64,000 nt of DNA, taken from assembly GCA_003569245.1 (NCBI GenBank), contig BGOM01000023.1, forward strand, positions 1 through 64,000, in the 5' to 3' direction. The translations under genes were made by a program, and so were the position numbers. Of the stretch, positions 56,747-64,000 are shown piece by piece. Numbering within the stretch: the first letter of the stretch is position 1; each line of letters opens with the position of its first letter. Source of the stretch: Opitutia bacterium. Lineage in GTDB: Bacteria; Verrucomicrobiota; Verrucomicrobiia; Opitutales; UBA953. The notes under the pieces are model-generated. The model did no database searches. It was not told the origin of the DNA and was given only the letters and a program-made list of their open reading frames with translations.

Positions 56747-57319
56747 TCAGGGCACCCGCCGGCAGACCGCCGGCAGGACCTGCTCGTTCTGGTCGACCCC
56801 TTGGAACTGGATGGACAGCGTGCGCTCGAGCAAGGCGCGACGCTTGGCGGGATCCCGCTCCACCGTCGCGAGGTCGAACGAGGTACCCTTGGCATGGAGG
56901 TAGGCCTTGAGGTAGCCGATCGCCTTGCCCTCGGCGTTGAGGAGGCGGACGTGACAGAGCGCCTCGGCCTTGCCTTCCACGCCGGCCAATTTCACTTCCA
57001 GGAAATCCCGGGGGCCGCGCGCGACAAAGCCGGCGAGCAGGACCTGGATGCCTGGGTAGTCGGCCCGGACCGACGCTTCGTTCGCGAATTTGGCCAAGGC
57101 GACGGCCGCCGGCTCCGACTCCTTGCCCGCCTCCGCTTTCGCCGGTTCCGCCTTGCCGGTCTCTTTCTTGGCGACGGGCACCGGGGCCACCGGGGCAGGC
57201 GCGACCGGGCGAGCCGGGGTCGCGGGGGCCGCGGGCTTCGAAGGGGCCAGCGAGGGCTTGAGGTCGAGGCCCAAGGCCGAACCGGCCAACAGCAGGCAGA
57301 TGAAGGTGGGGCTCCGCAT
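56747..57319 (-). CDS. Secreted Pro/Ala-rich protein of unknown function
   Basis: A 190-residue protein with signal peptide (MRSPTFICLLLAGSALGLDL), then a Pro/Ala-rich linker (about 25-70) and a globular C-terminal part (FANEASVRADYPGIQVLLAG, FDLATVERDPAKRRALLERT). It is not recognised. Its stop is 22 bases upstream of the trhO start, so the two may be co-transcribed. Confidence 0.6.
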   Translation of the reverse strand: MRSPTFICLLLAGSALGLDLKPSLAPSKPAAPATPARPVAPAPVAPVPVAKKETGKAEPAKAEAGKESEPAAVALAKFANEASVRADYPGIQVLLAGFVARGPRDFLEVKLAGVEGKAEALCHVRLLNAEGKAIGYLKAYLHAKGTSFDLATVERDPAKRRALLERTLSIQFQGVDQNEQVLPAVCRRVP

Positions 57320-57373
57320 GACTCCTTTATGAGGACTCGATGCAGAGGGTCAACCCCGAGTCGGGCCGCCCCG

Positions 57374-57418
57374 GCTCTTGCCTTTCGCCTCCCCCGCCCT
57401 AGCCCTCAGTCCTAACGC
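57374..57418. repeat. Short C-rich intergenic tract upstream of trmO
   Basis: CCGCCCTAGCCCTCAGTCC lies just before the GTG start of trmO, in the same style as the other C-rich tracts. No inverted arm was seen. It might be a member of the family or part of the trmO leader. Confidence 0.3.
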
Positions 57419-57427
57419 CTCGCACCC

Positions 57428-58243
57428 GTGTCCGACGACGAGCTCATCCTCCGCCCCATCGGCTTCATCCGCACGGAGAAGAAGCCGTTGAAATTCGACG
57501 CCCGTCACCAGCCGGACGAACGCCAGGCCGAGACCAACCGCCTGGAACTGCTGCCAGGGGATAAGTACCAGAAAGCCCTGAAGGACCTGGCCGGCTTCGA
57601 CCGCATCTGGCTGCTCTGGTGGTTCCACCGCAATAAGGACTGGCGACCGGAGGTCTTGCCGCCCCGCGGTCCGTCCAAGCGCCGCGGGGTCTTCGCGACC
57701 CGCTCCCCGCACCGTCCGAACCCGCTCGGCATCACCCCGGTGCAACTGCTGGCGGTCAAGAAGGGCTACCTGCTGCTCGGGCCGTGCGACCTCGTCGACG
57801 GGACCCCGGTCTTCGACATCAAGCCGTACATCCCCGCCTACGACTCCTTCCCCGACGCAAAGTCCGGCTGGATCGCCGAAGTCGACGCCGCGCTGGCGGC
57901 CCCGCCCGCCTTCCGCGTGGCCTTCACCGAAACGGCGAACGAACACCTCGCGTGGCTGCGCGACTCCTGGGGCATCGACTTCCGCGACCGCATGACGGAG
58001 ATGCTGGCGCGCGACCCCTCACCGCACCGGACCCGCCGGATCCGCAGCCGGCACGGCGACTTGTTCGATATCGGCTGCGGAGCGTGGTTCGCGGTCTTCC
58101 AGGTCGAGGGCGATCTGGTCACCGTGCGGCACCTGAAGCCGGCCTTCCCCTTGAAATTCCTGACCGACCCCGCCCGGCCGGTGATTCCTGATAAGGAAGC
58201 CCAGTTGGCCTTCCGCGAGCGTTGGCCGACGTTCGTCGACTGA
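57428..58243 (+). CDS. trmO: tRNA (t6A37) methyltransferase TrmO
   Basis: The start is GTG at 57428. The 271-residue protein opens with the family's PIGFIRTEKK segment and has the defining RRGVFATRSPHRPNPLGITP motif that forms the SAM site. TrmO adds a methyl group to t6A at position 37 of some tRNAs. The ~130-residue C-terminal extension is longer than in the core family. There is no tight operon partner. Confidence 0.92.
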   Translation: MSDDELILRPIGFIRTEKKPLKFDARHQPDERQAETNRLELLPGDKYQKALKDLAGFDRIWLLWWFHRNKDWRPEVLPPRGPSKRRGVFATRSPHRPNPLGITPVQLLAVKKGYLLLGPCDLVDGTPVFDIKPYIPAYDSFPDAKSGWIAEVDAALAAPPAFRVAFTETANEHLAWLRDSWGIDFRDRMTEMLARDPSPHRTRRIRSRHGDLFDIGCGAWFAVFQVEGDLVTVRHLKPAFPLKFLTDPARPVIPDKEAQLAFRERWPTFVD

Positions 58244-58349
58244 AGCGGGTTATACGGCGTTTTTTGGCGGGACGGAATTGGCAACAACTTCCCGGGCGGG
58301 GGGTCTAAAGTCGGCTCGCCACCTCGGCCAAATCCCTTCCAATCCGACC

Positions 58350-61300
58350 ATGCCCCGCCTCCCCCTCCTCGCGGCCCTGTGCGCCTTCGCCACGGGTCTC
58401 CTCGCCGCCGAACCCGCGCTCGTCCTGAACGACGGCGACCGTGTCCTGCTGATCGGCGACGTGCTCATCGAGCGCGAGAACAACTACGGCCACCTCGAGG
58501 CCCGCATGCGCCAGCGGTTCCCCGGCAAGAACTTCGCCGTGCGCAACCTCGGCTACAGCGGTGACAGCCCGCTCGGCGCCTCGCGCGCCAGTTTCGACCC
58601 CGTCACCAAGGGCGTCGACAGCCTCCGCGAGCAGCTCGCCGTCGTGAAGCCCACCGTCGCGGTCCTCGGCTACGGCATGGCCGCGAGCCTCGACGACCTG
58701 ACCTACCGCCGCAACGACCCGGTCCTGAACCCGGATCCCGCCCGCTACGGCGTCGACCACAGCCCCGCGAAGTTCCGCCGCGAACTGACCGAGCTGATGG
58801 AGCTGATCGTGAAGGCCAGCCCGCAGGGCCAGGTCCGCTTCGTGTTCGTCGGCCCGATCCGCCACGAAGACCTCCGCGCCACGCGCCCCGGCCTGCCCGA
58901 CCCCGCCGAGCATAACGCCCTGCTGGCCCAGTATGAGCAGGTGCTGCGCGAGCTGGCGGCCGAGCGCAAGGCGCCCTTCGTGCGCGGGGATTGGAAGGAC
59001 GCCGGCGTGGAGCTCGCGCACGGCACGGACAACGGCATCCACCTGAACGAGAAGGGCTATCGGGCGCTGGCCGCCTCCTTCGCCCGTCAGCTCGGCTGGC
59101 GCGACGACGTCGCAGGCTGGGACGCCGAGACCAAGGCGCAGGCGGAACTACGCGCCGAGATCCTCCGCAAGAACTCCCTGTTCTTCCACCGCAGCCGCCC
59201 CGCGAACTACACCTACATCTTCGGCTTCCGTCGCGGCGAGCAGGGGCGTAACGCCGTCGAGATCCCGAAGTTCGACCCGCTGGTGGACAAGGCCGAGGCC
59301 AACGTGATCGGGCTCTCCGCAGGCCGGCCGAGCACCCTGCCGCCGGAACCGAAGTCCGAGCCCAAGCTCGCCGCGCTGCCGCCCCTCCCGAAGCCCGACT
59401 TCAAGCTCGAGCCCGGTCTGGATATCTCGCTCTTCGCCGAGAATCCCTTCCTCGAGAAGCCCGTCCACATGAGCTGGGACGGCCTGGGTCGTCTCTGGGT
59501 CGCCACCTCCAACACCTACCCGCAGGTCAACCCCGACGACCTCGGCGCGCAGATGGAAGGCAACTCCGCGAAGTTCGGCCCCTCCACCGGTAACGACAAA
59601 ATCATCCTCCTCGAGGACACGAACAAGGACGGCGTGGCCGAGACCTCGCGCATCGTCGCCGACAAGCTGCTGATCCCCGCGGGCGTGGCGCCGGACGGCG
59701 ACGGCGGCTGCTTCGTCGGCGCCAGCACCGAATTGCTCCACCTGACCAAGCCGGGCGCGGACGGCCTGCTCTCCGAACGTCGGATCGTCTTCAGCGGCTT
59801 CGGGACCGAGGACACCCACCACATCATCCACGGCCTCCACTGGGGCGTCGACGGCCGGCTCTACTTCCACCAGACGATCTATATCCACTCCCACATCGAG
59901 ACGCCGTGGGGCCTGATCCGCGCCAACTCCGGCGTGGCTTTCGCCTATGACCCGGCCCGCGAACGCCTCGAGGTCCACTCCAAGGGTCTCGTCAACGCCT
60001 GGGGCCAGCAGGAGGACCTCGCGGGGCAGACCTTCCTGACCTCCGGCGCCGACGGCAACGGCGTGAGCTGGGGCTTCCCCGGCGCGGTCCTGCCGCCCTC
60101 CGAGGGCGCCCGTCGCACGATCACCAGCATCAGCCCCGGTTCTTACCCCAAGTTCTGCGGCCTCGAGCTCGTCCAGAGCCCGCTCTTCCCGGCCGAGTGG
60201 CAGGGCAACGCGATCACGAACGACTTCCGCGCCCACCGCATCGTCCGTTTCGCCTTCAATGACTTCACCGCCGACGCCAAGCCGCGCTCGGGCTACATCA
60301 CGAAGACGCAGCCGGACGTGGTCCGCACGAGCGACGCCGCCTTCCGCCCGATCGGCCTGGCGATGGGGCCGGACGGCGCGCTCTACGTGGCCGACTGGAC
60401 CAACCCGATCATCAACCACGGCGAGGTCGACTTCCGCGACCCGCGCCGCGACAAGCAACGCGGCCGTATCTGGCGCATCGCCCCGACCGGGAGCAAGCCG
60501 CTGGCCTGGCAACCGCTGGTCGGACGGCCGATCGAGGACCTGCTCCCCCGGCTGACCTCCGCGAGCCGCTGGGAATTCGAGCAGGCGCGTCGCGAGCTGC
60601 TCCGGCAGTTCTCGCCGCAACGGCTCAACACCGCGCTCACCAACTGGGCGAAGGACGACATCACCCGACGGCACGCGGCGTGGTTGCTGAGCGGACGCGT
60701 CGACCAGACCGCCGACCTCGTCGCCCTGCTCGGGAGCGCCGACCCGGTGAACGTGCAGGTGGCCCTGCGCGAGCTCGGCAAGGCGCACGCGCAACTGCGC
60801 GCCGGCGACCTCGCCCTGATCGGCGCCCAGCTGCGCCATGCCAACCCGCGCGTGCAGCTCGAGGCGTTTCGCGCCCTGGCCCGCATCCCCTCGCCCGCCG
60901 CCGCTGAGCTGATCCTCGAGAACCTGCCGGCCAACCCCGAGGACTCGTTCCTCGATTTCGCCGCCTGGACGAGCGTGAACGACACCGCCCGTTTCTGGCT
61001 GGCCGACCTCGCCGCGCACCCCGACAAGGTGGCCGGCCGCGAGGCGAAGCTGGAGCGGATCGTCAAGATCGCCGACCCCGTCGTGGCCGCGCCCTACATC
61101 AAGCAGTTGTTCGCCGGCCGCCAGCTGGACGCCGCCGGCACCGGTCCCTGGATCGAGCTGATCGGCCGCTCCGGCGGCCCCGCGGAACTGACCATGCTCT
61201 TCGCAGCGGTGACCAAGGAAGGCGCGCTGCAACCCGCGGCCCGCGTCCGCGCCGCCGCCGCGCTCGTCGACGCGGCCGTGAGCCGCAACGCGCGGCCCGA

Positions 61301-62654
61301 AGGCGACCTCGCCGCGCTCGGCGCCTTGTTCAAGTCCGACAACCGCGACCTCCGCGTCGCCGCCGTCCGCCTCAGCGGTGCCTGGAAACTCGCGGCCTTC
61401 GTGCCGCCGATCGCGACCCTCGCCGGCCAGAACGCCGACGGCGGCCTGCGCGACCTCGCCTTCAAGGCGCTGCGTGACATCGGCCAACCCGCCACGGTCA
61501 ACGCGCTCAAGACGCTGTCCGCGGAGACCCAGCCTCTGGCCGTGCGCCGCGGCGCCCTGCTCGGGCTGTCCGTGCACGCGCCGGCCGAGGCGCTCCAGCT
61601 GCTGCCGAGCGTCTTCGCGCAACTGAAGAAGGATGACGCCGTGCGCACCTGGCAGGAACTCTTCACCAACGCCGCCTTCGCGGGACGTCTCGCCAAGAAG
61701 TTCCCGGCGGACCTGAGCCCCGACACCTACGCGGCCGCCCTGCAGGCCGCCCGCGGCATGGGTCGCGGCGGCAAGCCGCTCGTCGACGTGCTCACACCCC
61801 TCACGGGAGCCAAGGCCGGCGCCCGCGATCACGCCGCGGAAGTCAACGCGATGGTCGCGGCCGTCAAGAAAGGCGCCGACCCGACCGAGGGCGAGATGGT
61901 CTACCGCCAGAACGGCTGCGCGCTCTGCCATGCCATCGGCGGCGCCGGCGGCAAACTCGGCCCCGACCTCTCGAGCATCGGCGCCAGCGCCCCGCTCGAC
62001 TACATCATCGAAAGCGTCCTCAATCCCGCCGCCAAGGTGAAGGAGGGCTACCATGGCTTCGCCTTCACGATGAAGGACGGCAGCGTCTTCAACGGCATCC
62101 CTGCCCGCGAGACCGCGACCGAGGTCATCATCCGCCCCGGCCCCGGCGTCGAGCTGCCCGTGACCAAGGCCAACATCGTGAAACGCGAGAACATCGGCAG
62201 CCTCATGCCCGCCGGCCTCGTGGACGGTCTCGCCTACGTGCCCAAGCGCAGCCTCTTCGCCTTCCTCGGCGAGATCGGCAAGCCCGGACCGTTCGACGCC
62301 AGCAAGGCGAACGTCGCCCGTCTCTGGCTCTTCGACGACCAGCCGCCCGGCGCGCTGGCGAAGTCCGCCGCGCCCACGCCGGTCTACACCCTGATCAACG
62401 GGCAGCTGCCCAAGGCCTTCAACCCGGGCCGCCTCTACGCCAGCGCCCGCCTCACGGCCTCCGCCGCCGCGACGAAGCCCTTGCTGCTCACCGGCGCGAA
62501 GGCCGCGTGGCTGGACGGCAAGCCGCTGGAACTCGCCGCCGGCACGGCCAAGGCCACGATCGCCGCGGGCAATCACACGCTGACCGTCGAGGTCGACGGC
62601 GCCGCGCCTTTCTTCAAGGCGCAGTGCGACGACGTCACCTTCCTCGGCGACTGA
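58350..62654 (+). CDS. PVC-type SGNH-propeller-HEAT-cytochrome c protein
   Basis: The start MPRLPLLAALCAFATGLLAA (58350) is a signal peptide; an upstream ORF extension to 58278 is not used. Domains of the 1434-residue protein: an SGNH/GDSL-like N-terminal region (about 20-290; DRVLLIGDVLIERENNYGHL, LAHGTDNGIHLNEKGY), a membrane-bound dehydrogenase-type propeller (about 375-730), long HEAT-like helical repeats (about 740-1160), a heme c domain with CALCHAIGGAGGKLGPDL (about residue 1189), and a C-terminal beta domain. It is probably a periplasmic dehydrogenase-like protein that moves electrons through heme. It is the intact paralogue of the gene at 36023-39117. Confidence 0.88.
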   Translation: MPRLPLLAALCAFATGLLAAEPALVLNDGDRVLLIGDVLIERENNYGHLEARMRQRFPGKNFAVRNLGYSGDSPLGASRASFDPVTKGVDSLREQLAVVKPTVAVLGYGMAASLDDLTYRRNDPVLNPDPARYGVDHSPAKFRRELTELMELIVKASPQGQVRFVFVGPIRHEDLRATRPGLPDPAEHNALLAQYEQVLRELAAERKAPFVRGDWKDAGVELAHGTDNGIHLNEKGYRALAASFARQLGWRDDVAGWDAETKAQAELRAEILRKNSLFFHRSRPANYTYIFGFRRGEQGRNAVEIPKFDPLVDKAEANVIGLSAGRPSTLPPEPKSEPKLAALPPLPKPDFKLEPGLDISLFAENPFLEKPVHMSWDGLGRLWVATSNTYPQVNPDDLGAQMEGNSAKFGPSTGNDKIILLEDTNKDGVAETSRIVADKLLIPAGVAPDGDGGCFVGASTELLHLTKPGADGLLSERRIVFSGFGTEDTHHIIHGLHWGVDGRLYFHQTIYIHSHIETPWGLIRANSGVAFAYDPARERLEVHSKGLVNAWGQQEDLAGQTFLTSGADGNGVSWGFPGAVLPPSEGARRTITSISPGSYPKFCGLELVQSPLFPAEWQGNAITNDFRAHRIVRFAFNDFTADAKPRSGYITKTQPDVVRTSDAAFRPIGLAMGPDGALYVADWTNPIINHGEVDFRDPRRDKQRGRIWRIAPTGSKPLAWQPLVGRPIEDLLPRLTSASRWEFEQARRELLRQFSPQRLNTALTNWAKDDITRRHAAWLLSGRVDQTADLVALLGSADPVNVQVALRELGKAHAQLRAGDLALIGAQLRHANPRVQLEAFRALARIPSPAAAELILENLPANPEDSFLDFAAWTSVNDTARFWLADLAAHPDKVAGREAKLERIVKIADPVVAAPYIKQLFAGRQLDAAGTGPWIELIGRSGGPAELTMLFAAVTKEGALQPAARVRAAAALVDAAVSRNARPEGDLAALGALFKSDNRDLRVAAVRLSGAWKLAAFVPPIATLAGQNADGGLRDLAFKALRDIGQPATVNALKTLSAETQPLAVRRGALLGLSVHAPAEALQLLPSVFAQLKKDDAVRTWQELFTNAAFAGRLAKKFPADLSPDTYAAALQAARGMGRGGKPLVDVLTPLTGAKAGARDHAAEVNAMVAAVKKGADPTEGEMVYRQNGCALCHAIGGAGGKLGPDLSSIGASAPLDYIIESVLNPAAKVKEGYHGFAFTMKDGSVFNGIPARETATEVIIRPGPGVELPVTKANIVKRENIGSLMPAGLVDGLAYVPKRSLFAFLGEIGKPGPFDASKANVARLWLFDDQPPGALAKSAAPTPVYTLINGQLPKAFNPGRLYASARLTASAAATKPLLLTGAKAAWLDGKPLELAAGTAKATIAAGNHTLTVEVDGAAPFFKAQCDDVTFLGD

Positions 62655-62712
62655 GCGCCGGCCCATAATCCCGTTGCGACCCCGCCCCTCCCAGGGCAGG
62701 CTACCGACACCG

Positions 62713-63453
62713 ATGTCCCCCCGTAGACTCCTCCCCGCCTGCGCGGCCCTCCTCGCCTTGCTCGTCGGCTGCACGCCGACCCTCGATGGTCCGGCCGAAC
62801 TGCGCATCGTCGCGGAAGACCTGCCCCTGCGACTCACCCAGGAGATCGCCAAACGGACCACCGAGGGCGCCCCCGCGCGCCTCGCCGAGGTCGAGCGCGA
62901 CGTGCGCCACATGCTCTCGCGCCGCCTGCACCGCACGGCCGAGAACCTCCGCAAGCGCGCGCAGTACCTCGAGACACTCGGTCGTATCCATGCCGAGCAG
63001 GGTGATTTCGCCGATGCCGAGGCCGCCTACCGCGACAGCGTCGAAGCCTGGCGCTCCCTCCCCGCCGCCGACGCCGAGGCCTTCGCCAACGCGCTGGTCC
63101 AGCTCGCGGGCATCCACTACCGCCTGAACGACTTCGCCCGCGCCTCGGGCGGCTATGCGGAGGCGATCGCCCTCGAGGAGACCCGGCTGGGCGCCGACCA
63201 CGACGACCTCCTCGGTTTGCTGAGCATCCGGGCCGGCCTGGAGCTCAAACTCGGCCACGCCGTCGAAGCCGAACGCCTGCTGCGCCGGCAACTCGACACG
63301 ATCGTCCGGGTCCGCGGGGTCGACCGCCGCGAGGCTGCTTCCGTGATGGACCACCTGGCCGAGGCGCTCTCCTTGCAGGACCGGAAACCGGAGGCGGCGG
63401 AACTTCGCCAAAAGGCCAAGGAAATCCGTCGCAAGCTGTGCGACGAGTGCTGA
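62713..63453 (+). CDS. TPR-repeat lipoprotein
   Basis: The start MSPRRLLPACAALLALLVGC (62713) gives a lipobox LVGC with lipidated Cys20; an upstream ATG at 62674 would spoil the signal. The 246-residue protein has TPR-like repeats (YLETLGRIHAEQGDFADAEA, AGIHYRLNDFARASGGYAEA). It is likely a membrane-anchored periplasmic scaffold. Confidence 0.8.
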   Translation: MSPRRLLPACAALLALLVGCTPTLDGPAELRIVAEDLPLRLTQEIAKRTTEGAPARLAEVERDVRHMLSRRLHRTAENLRKRAQYLETLGRIHAEQGDFADAEAAYRDSVEAWRSLPAADAEAFANALVQLAGIHYRLNDFARASGGYAEAIALEETRLGADHDDLLGLLSIRAGLELKLGHAVEAERLLRRQLDTIVRVRGVDRREAASVMDHLAEALSLQDRKPEAAELRQKAKEIRRKLCDEC

Positions 63454-63492
63454 AAAGGTCGCACGCACGCCAACCGACTGCCGGTGAGGGAC

Positions 63493-63509
63493 TTGGCAGG
63501 CCCCCTGCT
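63493..63509 (+). promoter_or_regulatory. Weak sigma-54-like promoter match upstream of dnaG
   Basis: TTGGCAGGCCCCCTGCT matches the -24/-12 sigma-54 consensus at all but two positions, with the required GG-N10-GC spacing, about 105 bases before the dnaG start. In GC-rich DNA such matches can arise by chance. Confidence 0.2.
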
Positions 63510-63614
63510 TGACGAAGGGGTACTGCCGGGCAGACCACCTGAGGAACAAACCTCCGCCGATTGGGAACTCATTTCCATTGCCCTGCCCCCCTTGACACGC
63601 ACCCCTTGACAGCC

Positions 63615-64000
63615 GTGGCCCGAATTTCCCGCAGATCCATCGACGACCTCCGCCAACGCGCGGACATCGTCGCGTTGGCGGGCGACTACACCCAGATGAA
63701 GCAGCGCGGGCGCGACTGGTGGGGCCTCAGTCCGTTCAAGTCCGAGAAGAGCCCCTCGTTCAAGGTGAACCCCGAGACCGGGCTGTGGTACTGCTTCAGC
63801 ACCCAGCAGGGCGGCGACGCCTTCAAGCTGGTGATGGCCCGCGAAGGCCTGGACTTCCCCGAATCCGTCGAGCGCGTCGCCACCCGCTTCGGCTTCCAGC
63901 TCGAATACGAGAACGGCGGAGCCGACGCCAACGAACGCTCGCTGCGCGGCCAGCTGCTCGAGATCCACGGACTGGTGGCCGACTACTGGCGCCGCTGCTT
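63615..64000 (+). CDS. dnaG: DNA primase DnaG, partial at right edge, zinc ligands altered
   Basis: The likely GTG start at 63615 (an in-frame TTG at 63606 is possible) gives ARISRRSIDDLRQRADIVAL, typical of the DnaG N-terminus. The zinc-binding domain keeps its outline (SPFKSEKSPSFKVNPETGLW, then YCFSTQQGGDAF). Three of the four CHC2 zinc ligands appear lost: C39 is Ser, H42 is Lys and C63 is Thr, leaving only C60. DnaG makes replication primers, and this domain normally contacts template DNA. The catalytic TOPRIM part lies outside the window. Confidence 0.85.
   Translation, partial: MARISRRSIDDLRQRADIVALAGDYTQMKQRGRDWWGLSPFKSEKSPSFKVNPETGLWYCFSTQQGGDAFKLVMAREGLDFPESVERVATRFGFQLEYENGGADANERSLRGQLLEIHGLVADYWRRC

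Noticed and set aside
59148-62954. 1268-codon minus-strand ORF
   Set aside because: Antisense shadow of the intact cytochrome-propeller gene and start of the TPR gene.

Overview
The window is GC-rich DNA from a heterotrophic bacterium. It is packed with large secreted proteins: two formylglycine sulfatases, a sialidase-like protein, a DUF5722-like protein, PmoA-like and Gfo/Idh/MocA proteins, DUF1549/DUF1553 and DUF1501 proteins, and PVC-type proteins that fuse a beta-propeller to cytochrome c. Together these point to the Planctomycetota-Verrucomicrobiota group, most likely an Opitutales-like verrucomicrobium that degrades polysaccharides. This is inferred from gene content; no rRNA or other phylogenetic marker was analysed.

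Layout. Positions 1-8277, minus strand: a 1317-residue multidomain secreted protein ending in an azurin-like copper domain, a SNF2 helicase, a PmoA-like protein and a disrupted DUF1549 protein. 8449-16819: serine hydrolase, oxidoreductase, sialidase/FG-GAP protein, esterase, HI0933-type flavoprotein and a small acidic protein. 16889-21621: a D-glucarate operon (dehydratase kdgD, MFS transporter, glucarate dehydratase gudD) followed by a membrane acyltransferase. 21703-26591: a coupled three-gene operon of a helicase-like protein, a possible winged-helix protein and a phospholipase-D-like protein. Both enzyme folds have lost their catalytic residues. A small acidic protein and a GIY-YIG-like protein follow on the other strand. 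27740-34899: a lipoprotein, tRNA-Ile2(CAT), three Sel1-repeat proteins around a photolyase-like protein, and a K+ channel. 34991-53609: the main secreted catabolic block. 53739-64000: a sugar kinase-HAD fusion, the tRNA modification genes trhO and trmO, a second large cytochrome-propeller protein, a TPR lipoprotein and the start of dnaG.

Three themes stand out. First, the 21703-26591 operon looks like a pseudoenzyme counterpart of helicase plus PLD-nuclease modules such as those seen in defence systems. Second, a family of short intergenic elements recurs through the window. They are G-rich on one strand, often have an inverted partner arm, share the 12-mer CAGGGTCAGGGG, and two carry heptamer arrays. 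Third, at least five genes are exactly one base short, each at a short homopolymer. This pattern fits assembly errors better than gene decay, so these genes are probably intact in the organism. The first gene (1-841) is more heavily damaged and may be a true pseudogene.
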